Positions 51,410 to 62,038 of a stretch of 64,000 nucleotides of DNA are shown piece after piece. The notes under the pieces were generated by a model. The model worked only from the letters and a program-made list of their open reading frames with translations, made no database searches and had not been told where the DNA came from. Origin of the DNA: Sarcocystis neurona. Lineage: Eukaryota; Apicomplexa; Conoidasida; Eucoccidiorida; Sarcocystidae. Location of the stretch: contig KL647293.1 of the NCBI GenBank assembly GCA_000727475.1, positions 1,934,588 to 1,998,587 on the forward strand. The letters are read 5' to 3'. The position numbers and the translations under genes were made by a program. Numbering within the stretch: the first letter of the stretch is position 1; each line of letters begins with the position of its first letter.

Positions 51410-54400
51410 GACAGCCGGATATACCGATAATTGCTCCAGGCCTGCAAGGATGGGTGCATCTCTTCGGGCCTGCAGACTGACGAAGATGCGCACACGTGCT
51501 CGACTCGACTGAATACTCACGCATAAGGTGAACAACGTCAGCTGAGCTTACCCATAATCTGCAGGCGTACCGAAAATGCTTCGGTATGGTTGACGCGTCA
51601 GCAGATTTACATGCATGAGAGTATGATTGTTTACGCCAGGATCCCCGACTGACCTGCAGGCGGACGATTCATGCAGATGGCCCGACTGTGTGTACGCGCA
51701 TTCGTCTGCTGGTGTCTACGTCGCCTTTAGACAGGTTTAAGGGTGTGATGGAGGGGATCTAAGCGTGCGGGGTGTTGTCTACTGTGTGCTGCTGAGCCGC
51801 ATTTGGCCGTCAGAAGTTGCGTCCACTAGATATCAAAGAAAGTAGGAAACGCATGAGAATGCACTGAGTATGACGCTTCCCCGACAGTGGTTCTTCGCAC
51901 TCCCACATTACTACGGACAACTGGCCGAACAACGCCCATTTTGTGGTTGTGTCTCAGAAGTTCCACGTGTACACCGGAATACTACGTATACGCGGATCGT
52001 AATGAGGCCATCAACTGGTTTTATTATACCCGATAAATCCGTTGGTACCAGGTTCTACAAGTGTTATGTGCTTGTCGTAACACATCAAGAACGCCAGCGA
52101 GGACGCTGCAGACGAAATGCTGGTATGTGGAGTGGAGCTGGCGAATTCGGCGTGCCAATAATGGTGTTTACGGTGATAGTGCCGGTCGGTTAGTCGGCTT
52201 GCTGAAAAATGCTACATTTTGAGAAACGGTTCTTACATGTGGCCGACTACTGGTGGTGCTTCACCATTGTTAATTATATTTTGCAACTGAGGCCATCGGG
52301 TCTGGGACACAGTATGTAGTGCCCGGTGGTTTTGTAACTTTGTATTCCTGTTCCTATGCGCGGATCCTAAAAGTGATGTTTAAGTTCCCAGAGGGGAAGC
52401 TTTTTCGCCAACCCTTGAAGTGGTCAGCTCGCAGGACGGCAAGACTATGCGAACGCGGACTTGCGCACCAATGACAAGAAGTGTACCCAGCTGTGTAGGC
52501 ATGCCTCGTGCGTCCGTTTGTTTCGCGTGTACCTGTGGTATATGCAGTTCTCACTGTAGCGTGTACGTGCTGCTAGAGTTTTGCTACTGTAATGACCACC
52601 ACGTTGACGTGGCCCATAACCTGCATTTTCACGCCCGCGGATGGTGCACAAAATTGACTGCTTGAGTCAGTTTCTCGGATGTTCAGGACACAGACTAAGC
52701 ACGTGAAAGAATACGGCGTTGCGCTTGTGGATTCATTCATGTACTCGTAGTGCGGCTTTTCTGAAAGCAGAACACGAGCTCTGTATGGAGTCGTACGCAT
52801 GCAACTGCGACAGAAGTACGATACGCGGTTGCCAGTGGCGTGTTCGGCAAGTTTCGCGGCGTCATGCACATGATATCCATACGCACAGGAAATACGTGCA
52901 CGTACCTGTGTGTGAAATTCGGAAAGGGACGTTTGCGTACATGCAACAAGTACGTGAGGATGGGGTCTGTTGACGGCTATCAAAAGCCCTGGGAGAAACT
53001 GCCTGTAGCGGGTCTCCCTGTAACGTTGGCAATCCTTGGCGGGCGGAGAACAGGCGCCCGTCCGAGACAAGTAGACACGCCATAAACCTATGTAGCGGCG
53101 GATCTGCGTTTGTGTGTGGTGCAAGAGTGTAACGCAAGACCCAGCAGGTGTGACATCTACATACGGGTCGAGTGTTATGCATGTGTACCTGCTTGACCAG
53201 TGTCGCCATACACTCGCGGTATAGGTCTTCGTCCTCCCATGAATAGTACAGTGGATTCCAATACATTCAACTGCTGTACGTGTACGTAGACCAGAACAAA
53301 ACAAGTACGGGAGTGTCACGTACATCTCAGGAAATTCTTACACATCACAGTCTTTCTTCCAAATACCGCACTGGTGCTGTTAATGTGTGGGCACCTTCGT
53401 TATCCGCTGGTCGCCCCAACCAGTTGTACACGCCCATTAGGCCGGCGGCACGCAATAAACGCATGTGTTAGTCGTGACAAGCTTGTTCGTCAGTAAATAC
53501 GCGTCCTTTTGTGTACGTTTACAGCCCCGTCCTGCTGCACTGCTGATCCACGTTCAACCTGGCCACCGCTAAGACGCCGACCATGGTGTTTCCCGGAAGG
53601 AAAAGCTCACACGGAAATATACTTAACACGTACCTCAGCTGTGAACTGCAAGAAAAGCATGTGCAAGAGTACAACTAGAGCAGGACGCAGTGGTAAACTG
53701 CGTAGCTTTTCAGTCCAGCTTGCCATCACATAAGCGCATTTGTACTGCTCACACGCTGATCCGATTAGCCTTGTGAAGCCTTCGTGTCATATTTGCTCGT
53801 CCGATGGCCCCTAACATCTGAGGTATACCTTGGAAAGATGCGTCGACGGGCCAATCTATAAGAATGCTTGTGTCTGTACATACACTGTATATATATCTAC
53901 GTACGTGCATAAATCATACGTGCGAGTGTGCGCGCATCCGGTCGTCTTGGTCACCATCCATGTGTATCTACAATGACGCTTGTGTCTGTACGTATACATT
54001 ACATACACGTAAACATGTATAAATCATACACGCGAGTGTAAACGCATCTGGCCATGCCGGTTAGGTGCGTCCGGGCACCATCGGGGCAGATCCGTCCGCA
54101 TAGCAGACGAGAAATCAGGTCTTCAAATCCCCGAAAACGAAGGAGGACAAAGGGACAAATGGAAGAAAACGTATTGCGAAGGGCAAGCTACCGTGAAGAG
54201 GGGAACTAAATACAGATGAACACAACCGTATGCAGGAAGGATACTGACGACGAGGAGACGGAGTCAGAAGTGGAGAGAGCGAACTAAGTACAGATGAAGG
54301 GAGTGAGGTTCAAGAAGGAAAAGGAGGACGAGCTGAATAAGACAGGAACACAAAAGAGCGCGCATTCAGTCTACCTCCATGTGCTCCGTTCGACCTGTGT

Positions 54401-54733
54401 TTCTCCCTCTGGACCACCATTGTTTCGGTGGAGAGTACGCCCGCAAACGTTGTTAGAAATAAACCCTCCGAGCTATTCCGGCAGTGAACTGGCGACTACC
54501 TGTCAATCAACGGGACGCAAACGACGCTGGTAGCGCAGCAGTTACTTGCAAAACATATCAACATGTTCTACCAAGTATTTTAAACGCGAACGCAGATCGT
54601 CTTCCAGAAAGGTGCTCGCCATCCTGACTGAGGGAACGGACCCTTTTGGCATACTTTTCAGTAGAAGTTCGTCTTCAACTGGAAGCATTTCACCGCTAAC
54701 AGCTGAACAGGATTGTGTCCAACGTGCGTATCA
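51410..54733. other. unassigned; 250-codon minus frame 52573-53325 and a degenerate duplication
   Basis: The minus frame 52573-53325 is long enough to be noteworthy, yet its composition (many Cys, Tyr, Thr, Arg; no helix-like stretches) is not protein-like and no splice sites fit. A different minus frame at about 53270-53200 reads PLYYSWEDEDLYRECMATLV before a GTACAC donor and looks more like a real short exon. The duplication at 53853-54052 lies in non-coding sequence, as does the purine-rich stretch 54110-54310, where a motif ACTAA(A/G)TACAGATGAA occurs twice. Confidence 0.35.
53853..54052. repeat. degenerate direct repeat, about 90 bp, two copies
   Basis: Copy one (53853-53942) and copy two (53964-54052) share GCTTGTGTCTGTAC, then a TA/CA-rich part, then ATAAATCATAC, CGAGTGT and CGCATC.GG in the same order and spacing. 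They are separated by about 20 bases. The divergence suggests an old duplication. Confidence 0.8.
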
Positions 54734-57700
54734 CTAAGTGTGTTTCGAAACCAGCCGAGCACAGCTGCGTTCGAAGGTGTTCACGGCTTCCGCAGTACTG
54801 TGGGCGAGAAGTTGTAATTTGTCACCCCACTGCACGCCCACTACATAACTAGACCGGACAGTCTTCTTTAGTACTTCTGCCGCCTGCATCTCAACGCCAT
54901 ACGACTCAAAAATTTCAGCCCGAGATGCAATGGCCGTTTGTGGGGCGTCAGCCGCGTAGCCATTCCTAGCGCTGCGTAAAAATCAAAGGAAACCACGTGT
55001 TCCTTGGTCACTGCATCACTTCTACAAGCCAATTACACAGGTCAAATTTTTCTTGCTTTAACGTTGAGATCTTTGACGCGAGACGCCTGCTTTTACCATT
55101 TCACCACCAAACCAGTAAGCTGCGCCAAACTAAGAAACCCGGTGTAACGTCGCCAGCAACGACGAAGTGGGGGGAATACGAGCAGTCGTAGGCAGTCACG
55201 CCCAATGTACACACAGTGAAGAGTTGTACTGCTCCAGGTATCTCTTTCGTTAAAAGGGCGCGACGTGTGAGCCATTTCCTTCTCAAATGTGTTACACATC
55301 CGTATACACGACATATATATATATATCTATATATACATACACCTGTATACAGATATATATATATATATATGTGTATCATACAGAGGAAGCCGTTCCGCAT
55401 AATTCAGACAGCGAAGTCAGCTGCAGACAGTGCTTCACATCTAGTATGCCACAACTCGGCGGAGTTGGACCTTCATCCGGGGCACAGCGTAGCTGGTAAA
55501 TATAGTAAACCCGTCTCAACTCACCGCCCTTCAAGTAAATCTGTGTGTACGCCTATGTGTACAAGGGCACATATATATCTACATGCCTTTGTCAGTCTGT
55601 GGAATCGCCTGCAACTTCTTTTCCTTCTCCTCTTCATCCGTAGGAAATACCACTTGACCTGTAGAGATGTGCAGTACGAAGCACCCGACCAGCTCTCTCA
55701 CTTATCCCACCACCGCAAGAGCTCCCTGCATTCGCTTTCCGGCAAGCCACACATTTCATCCTGGTTAACATCGACTTCTTCAGCTAGACATTCTTCGAAA
55801 TTTGTTTCACTTAGCACCGGAAGATCACAGTAGATTTCCCTTAAAATTTGTTCTGACGTTCCTCGCGGCACCAGGCAGCTCCAGCCATCAGTTGCCTCAG
55901 GCCAGAACTTGCTGCTTGATGTATCGCAATTCTCGCGCTTCATTCTCTGATCGCCTTTCTGTTCAGAACTCCACATTGCTTCTTGTCCCGCTGCACCTCC
56001 CACACTGTCACGGAGGACTTTCGCTGCCGCTGCCGTGTCTGTCTCCGCCTTCTTCTCTCGCATTTCTTCCTGCTTCATCGTCTCACCGCGGCTACTACAG
56101 CTCTCGCCCATGGCTTCTACCTCTATCTGGTTCTGATCCATGTCAGCTGGCTTCTCACCTGTGCTTGTCCCGTCCACCAGCTTTACCGTAGAAGAGCTGC
56201 TGTTCCCCCCTTCTGCTTCCCGACCGCTTCCTTGCTTCCTCTGCGTCGCAGCAGCAGCACCTGGCCGCTGCGCTCCTGTGGCTTCTGCCCGCTGCAACGC
56301 TGCGCGTTTCTCCCGTGGTGGCATCAACCTTGCAGCCCACAGGTCACTAACCGAGAAAAACCGCAGCAGTCCATCCCCATTGGGTGACGCCTCTCTTGAG
56401 CAGCAGCTGTCTCTCCTTGAAGCCGAAGCATTACTTGTTCCTCCCGAACTCGCTGCTGTCGCACCAGCCGCAGCTCCTCCTCCTCCTCCTCTTCGTGATG
56501 AACTGCTGCTCGCCTCTTCTGCGGTCCCCGCCTTGCCACCCCCTGCAGCAGCTGGGCCGCCGCCTTTACTGCTGCTGCTGGCGGCGCCTTTTCGCCTCCG
56601 CTGCTGCGCAAATTGGAGACGCGACGAAAAGAATCTACTCCTGCAGTTGCACTCGCGCCACTGGGGGCCTAGTCCGGCATCCACGTGCAAATATGGTTGC
56701 TTTCGATATCCTAAATTTCCTCTGTGCTTCTCGTCTGACCCCGTATTCTTTCGAGAAGCCACCGTGACATTTTCTTCTTCGTCGTCATCTGCAGGCACTC
56801 CCAGCAGCGGTTCTGCGTGACGCATAAATCCCAGACGAGACGAAGCAGCTAGCAAAAATAGCGCTTGTCTCGGCCACAGCAGAATATCTTCGTAGACGGC
56901 AAAAACGCTTTTGATCGGGCGCAACAGCTGCTGCGGCTGTTCAGCCTCCTCTTTCACTGCGTCACACAGTTCTGTTCCGCTCCTCCCTTCGCCACGACGC
57001 ACAGCAGATACATTGACATTCTCTATCTCCTCCACAGCACCAGAAGACTTCCGCCGTCTCCCCTTCTCCCCTCCATCCAAATAATATCCGTTCTGCTGTT
57101 TTGCATGTCCTTCTTCTCCACTGGTTCTCTTCTGGAAATTCCCGCCTCCGCCGCTGTTTCTCTGTTGCCGCGCCTGCTGCTTGTGCTCTACCCCTTTCCC
57201 TGTTTCTCGCAGCCCCGCGTCCTGCCTCCACTTTCGCTTCTTGCTGCCGCTGTTGTCTCGCGCCTGGAGCGCATAAATCCTTTCCTCCATCTGCTCGTCC
57301 TCGTCCGGTGTAGCGACTACGTCGGGAATACGCAGTGCTTCAAGCAATACTCGCGGCAGGAACGCCTGCAGTAGCAGCCTCGTCGCATGTGCAGAAAGAC
57401 AAGGGAGACACCACAGTGCTGCGATCTGCCGTTCGTTATTCGAATAAACCTCGATCAACGCGCCACAGACAATTATACGACGCACCCGCGGTTGACGCTG
57501 CTGCTGCGACTCCTGCTGCACGACCTCCTGCTGGCGAGTGCCGCGGCTGCCAGCCGCGTCCCCGCACTCTCCCGCGTCAGCATCTGCAACACTTTGTCCT
57601 GACGCTGCTGCTGTTCCCTCTTCCGCAGCTGCTTCTGCTGCGGCAGGACGCAATGTGCTGTGTTCCCCTGCAGACAAACGCCGTTGCATCTGCATCTGAG

Positions 57701-58988
57701 GTGCAAAGGAAGAAGCTGCAGACGCCTGGTCAACACGGTGGTTAGCATGTTGTGGGGAAAGCGCCGTAGGGGAAGTAGGAGGCACATACTTCTCTGTCAG
57801 CAGCAGCACCCAGCACCCGGTGAAGCCATCACTCAGAAGAGATTGCTGCAGCTCCCTCAGCTTCCCCGGGTCACCGCATGCATCAATGTCTCCCGGGGCG
57901 TCCTGATGTACTTGGTTCCACGCCTGTTTACTGCTCGTGTGACGCGACTCTGCACCAGCGCTACTGCTGCCTGTGTCGACTGCTTCTTCCTTCTGTAATG
58001 CTGTTTTCGCATACTTCTTCCCTCCGGTCGCAGCAACAGCTGGGGCACCCTGCTGCGGCTGCGGCCAGCGACCCGAGGAAGAGCCGTCTTGTTGCTGCTG
58101 TTCGGCACCGCCTCCCGCTTCCTTCACATTTCCAGCTCCTGCATCCGACGTCCCCGACTCACTGCAGCTGCCGCCTTCGTGCTTCAGTTCATCCTCAGCT
58201 GTGGTACCGTCCTCCTTCTGCAGCACCTGCCGCAGCCGCGTCGGTTGAACGGCTTCCACGTTCTCCGGACCGCCATTAGCTTCTCCTCCCCTTCCTGCGT
58301 CACCAACATCTTGTGCAGCAGCAGGATCAGGTCGGCCAAGGGAATTTCCTGCAGCAACATTGCCCCCGCAAGAGGAGACAGTGGCGCGTCCAGCGGCTCT
58401 AATGCCTCTCAGTTGCAGGAACCCGGGCAGCTTTGCATTTCTGGAAGGCTTAGACGGAGTATTGTATTCTGTGCATGTAAAGGAAACATTTTCAGTAACG
58501 CGGTCGTAGAGCATTGCACGGACGTTCAACAGCTGCTCTCGTCGCACTTTCGTAGCTTCGTCTTCTTCCTCGTTAGCTGTTTCTTCGTGCTTCACTTTTC
58601 TCATGTTTTCTGCCTGCTGCAGGACACTTGTCTCTGCTGCTGCTGCTGTCGCTCGGCTTTTCTGAATCGAAGCCCGTCTGTTACTGCTTCTTTCGGCTGC
58701 TGCTGCTGCCGGTCCTCCTGGTGCGCCGACGAACCCTGCTCTCCGCAGTGGCTCCCCCTCTGCCGAAGCTTTCCTCTCCTGCGCGCTGCTGCCGCGTCCC
58801 TCCTTCCTACTCTGTTCCTCTCGCCCACTTGCTCCTGCTGTTGCTGCCCGCCCTCTCCTGCCTGCCACCCCTCCCCCCCCCCTGCACTTCTGCTGTAGCT
58901 CCCGCTGCCTCCAGCCGCAGGTGTTCGAGCTGCTCTCCCTGCTGCTGGTTCGCCCGCTGTTGCTCCGCTTCCAGCCGAAACCGGCCAC
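54734..58988 (-). CDS. large low-complexity protein, two or more exons, function unknown
   Basis: Exon 1 (about 58988-55702) is open for about 1,095 codons. Exon 2 (54971-54734) is joined by a GTGAGA donor in phase 2 to an ACGCAG acceptor, turning the apparent stop at 55698 into intron and extending ELLRWWD to NARNGYAADAPQTAIASRAE, then IFESYGVEMQAAEVLKK and a further 45 residues to a stop. Ordered islands lie between Q/A/S/G runs: REQLLNVRAMLYDRVTENVS, DGFTGCWVLLLTEKY, RVRRIIVCGALIEVYSNNER, LSAHATRLLLQAFLPRVLLE, and SVFAVYEDILLWPRQALFLL. The last resembles the tRNA-splicing endonuclease Sen54 'PEEALYLLE' segment, but only weakly. Long stretches are Lys/Arg/Glu-rich. The start is unresolved: no good ATG in this frame, and a G10 run at 58873-58882 separates it from better-looking upstream frames. 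Confidence 0.65.
55312..55370. repeat. AT dinucleotide microsatellite
   Basis: Two TA runs (ATATATATATATAT and ATATATATATATATATAT) lie within 60 bases, separated by CATACACCTGTATACAG. They fall inside the intron of the large minus-strand gene. Confidence 0.9.
58873..58882 (-). repeat. G10 homopolymer where coding frame appears to switch
   Basis: The plus strand shows ten C in a row. Upstream on the minus strand, the frame reading RFRLEAEQQRANQQQGEQLE (from an ATG at 59025) and a second one reading ERDALEQLTDAFFSRHRLHL both look more protein-like than the frame of the large exon. After the G run the large exon frame becomes the best. An indel in the run, real or from sequencing, would connect them. 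Confidence 0.6.
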
Positions 58989-60535
58989 ACGCGCAAATGC
59001 AGGCGATGGCGGGAGAAGAATGCATCAGTCAGCTGCTCCAAGGCATCACGCTCTGCTGCTGCCCAGCAAGGGAGACTAGGGGTACAAAAAGCTGTGCCCT
59101 TAGAACGGGCATCTTGCTGCAGCTGCGCGCTGCTGCCCGCAGCGGCACTGTCACTGCTTCTGCCTCTCCCGATGCCTCCCTCACATTTCCGCAGTTTCTT
59201 CACGGCTTTGGCTCCGCTTGTGGCGCTGCTGCCGCTTCTGCTGCTGCTGCGCAGTGGAGCTACTGCTGCAGCCCTCATCACGGGCACGCAGAACGAGGCG
59301 GGACAGCAGGCACGATAGTGTCGCGGCCGAAGGCCTTACTGCTGTGTATACCTATAGCAGAAGCACATGTATAGTTATGTATATGTGTATACATGTATAC
59401 ACACGAAAAGACGAAGAGCGACAGAGGACGTAGCAGACAAAAAAACAAACCAGAAAGACGGACACATTCAAATAACATACTGCAGTCACACTTGATTCTA
59501 CTGTGAAGATCTGCTCCTCCACGTTCTTGCACGTACGCACACAAGTAGGTATACCTGTGTGGGGGGAGACAATACCCAGACGTGTATGGATGAATGTGGA
59601 TTAGTTCATCAATCCATAGAGATATACAGGACTGCACAGATAAAAAAAGGGTACGCGGACGACGTATATACGCGCGCGCCTGTCCAAGTGTATACGCACA
59701 GCAGCACACGTATTAGCCATATATCAGTGTTCACCACACAGCGGAGGTTCGGTATGTCCTTGGATCTACATCAAGTGAGAGAAAATCCCGTAAGAAAAGC
59801 CCGCGTCGGCCCACCACTGGGTCCGGCTCCTTGGGCAACGCTGTAAGTGCTGCTGCGACCAAGGCGCAGCCGCGCGCGAGGAGCACTCCAGCCGTCGCGT
59901 CCCCGGCCCTGCAACTGCCGCACCACACAGACTCTCGAGACGCAGCTGGACGTAGAGGTGGCACGTAAATGTGAGAGAAGGACAGGAGCGAAGGCGTCTG
60001 CTGCTGCTTCCTCATGTGTTCCAGCGAGTCCGTCGCGCCCTGCTGCCGCCCCTACGTCTGCGTTAATGCAGAGCACAAATCTTCGCGTCTCAGTAGGTGA
60101 AGACGCACAGATACACCTGCTGTGGACGACCGGCACCAGTGACGTGCGCACGTGCATGTGGAAACGGACAATTGATGACGCTCTATAAATCAGGCTGTAC
60201 TGTTGTGCTTGCGGACGTATCCGTGTACGTGCACGACGCGAGCAGTCGCCTGCGTGGCCGAGCAGCAGCTGCGCGGGCTGCAGCTTTGGAGACGAAGACG
60301 TAGCAGCGCCGCAGCAGCAGGGAAGCTGGGAACCGGCTGCGGCAGCAGCAGCGGGAGTCACCAGGGGGCAGCAGCAGCACGACAGCAGCAGCCCCGACAG
60401 CAGCAGCAGTATGGAGAACGAAAGCAGTCGCAGCAGGAGCGTTACCAGCAGCGGAAGAGCAATGGCCGCAGCAGGCAGCAGGTCTCGTGATTCACAGAGC
60501 AGGCGAAAGACGCCCGCCAAACGCGGCAGCAGTGC
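58989..60535. other. CAG-rich region upstream of the large gene; no separate gene fixed
   Basis: Minus frames at 59287-58601 and 60520-59771 are long but largely driven by triplet repeats. The first probably contains the N-terminal part of the large protein in a shifted frame. The second begins with a hydrophobic, leucine- and cysteine-rich stretch that is simply CTG repeat read in another frame. The 59340-59420 stretch is TATA/TGTA-rich and non-coding. Confidence 0.35.
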
Positions 60536-60905
60536 TTAAGCAGCACCAGCGCCTTGCAGCAGCCGCAGCACAGCAGCAGCCGCCTGCGACCTTTCCGGGA
60601 AGACAAGAGTATACAGCGCTAAGTTCGCTGCCGCGACTGCTAGGCAGTCGCTAGGGTTGTGCGCGTAAGCGACGCCGCTGGGGCTGCAGGAGCTGCGGAG
60701 CGACCTTCCGTGACGCCGCTCTGCCCCCGCTGATGCCGTACCTACTTTCTTGGGTCTTGCGGCTCGAATGAGCTGGACTAACCTCGGGTGTCGCACCAGT
60801 GCGGCACAGCCCCGCGTCTGCCCCCTTATTCTGCGCAGTGTTCTTGGTTGCTGCAGCTGCCGCTGCTTTACAGCGGCGGCCAGCAGAGCGTAGACCGTCC
60901 TGTGC
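60536..60905 (-). CDS. candidate 3' exons of an alpha-helical protein
   Basis: Two blocks look coding: about 60905-60728 (reading TVYALLAAAVKQRQLQQPRT, then VRHPRLVQLIRAARPKK and a GTAGGT donor) and about 60690-60536 after a CTCCTGCAG acceptor (reading SDCLAVAAANLALYTLVFPE, ending LLQGAGAA plus stop). The Leu/Ala-rich helices resemble armadillo or HEAT repeats in general character only. The two blocks also stay open without splicing. The surrounding triplet repeats lower confidence. Confidence 0.35.
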
Positions 60906-61530
60906 GTTCCCCGCTGCTATCTACTGCAAGGTGCAAACAGCAGAGATACGCTGTCCTCTGCTGTTCCTGCCGGAACGACCCTCTGTGCCCGCTCCTGGAA
61001 GAAGCAACGGGCCGACACGCGGGAGTTTCCTGGCATCCGTTTCTGCTTACGGACGTCGCGTCTCACCGTCCTTCGCATCTGCTGGCGCAGCTAATGTTTT
61101 CACGCGTGGTGCTCCTGCTCCTGCTGCTGCTAAAATGCGCCTTCCTGCCCGCTGGTGCGACTAAACTGCTGCTGTTCTGATCTGCTGCTTTTGCTGTTTA
61201 ATCCACTGCCGCTGCCTGCTGGGTGAGCTACTGGCAACGGCGAACTCTCCTAGTGGTGCCGGTGAGAAACGCGGGTCACTCCTGCGATGGACGAACGCCA
61301 GCATCTTCTTTCTCTCCTCCTGCCGTCCCCTTGACCACTGCACACGCACGTGTCCACGTATATACAGACTCACCGCCACGTCTTTGCATGACAGTTGCCT
61401 TTTGTATCTATTCCAAGGTGGATACTACAGGTATGAGGAGATACGAACACCGATGCCAGAATTTACTTGTGTACTCGATATCACATAACGGACCACACCG
61501 GTCTGAGGGACAAAGAAGCATCATATAATT

Positions 61531-62038
61531 TCAAACGTCGCCCGCAGGCTTAGGCTTCTGCGGCCTCTCTGGTGGACTTAAGCAGCTGTCGTCCAGAGGG
61601 CGGCTCTCGCAAAAAGAAAGTCCGGCGGGGCCCTGCAGCAGCTCCAAGAGCTGGCAACAAAGGGCAAAGATGAGAAGAAAGGCAAGGAAATTCCGCGGCG
61701 AAGTGGGTGCAAAGTGCGAAAGAAGTTCGGTGAAGGCGTGTGGCGTTGATGCTTCTGTGACCCGGTGTAGTTGGTGGCCACTAAAGCTGGACTGCTGCTC
61801 CGGAAGGTGCTGCTGCCCCGCTCGTGCTGGCCTTCCAGGGAGCACCTTTTCGATCCCTGCGACCGGTTTGGCAGAGCTTTTCCGCTGCGCTGCCCTTCTC
61901 TCTGAAGAAATTTCTGCCGCCAGCTACAACAGCAGCCCCAGGCACGTGTGCCTGACGTCCGCCGTGCCCGAAGCAGCCGTGGGAGGAGGAAAACAGATGC
62001 AGATGTGAGAGGAGGAGAGAATGTACAGTTCGTAGCAA
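61531..62038 (-). CDS. candidate 3' exon with a membrane span
   Basis: The frame ending at 61531 reads STPHAFTELLSHFAPTSP, then a hydrophobic span RNFLAFLLIFALCCQLLELL. A polar, proline-rich tail ending QKPKPAGDV plus stop follows. Upstream, two other minus frames (61781-62038, 61578-62204) look equally plausible in turn, so an intron or frame change near 61790 is likely. No family recognised; possibly a C-terminally anchored membrane protein. Confidence 0.3.

Larger units (their letters stand above)
55900..61200. repeat. CAG/CTG triplet-rich segment
   Basis: Interrupted CAG-type triplets are dense throughout (for example 56246-56262, 56561-56582, 57492-57523, 58091-58105, 58632-58652, 59224-59260 and 60312-60420). 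On the minus strand they encode Q, A and S runs in the large protein. They also keep the other five frames open, so overlapping plus-strand frames of over 200 codons here are shadows. The density contrasts with 1-48 kb, where such runs are few. Confidence 0.85.

Noticed and set aside
52573..53325. 250-codon minus-strand open frame
   Set aside because: Composition is unlike a folded protein, no splice sites or domain fit, and a competing minus frame at its right end looks more coding. Kept only as a remark in the gap entry.
55216..55833. 205-codon plus-strand frame
   Set aside because: It runs through a TA microsatellite read as Tyr/Ile repeats and lies over the intron and end of the minus-strand gene.
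56140..59374. Several plus-strand frames of 130-270 codons
   Set aside because: They are antisense to the large Q/A/S-rich exon and read poly-Leu, poly-Cys or poly-Ser; triplet repeats keep every frame open.
59771..60520. 249-codon minus frame with a hydrophobic start resembling a signal anchor
   Set aside because: The hydrophobic part is CTG-type repeat translated as Leu/Cys/Ala; no independent support.
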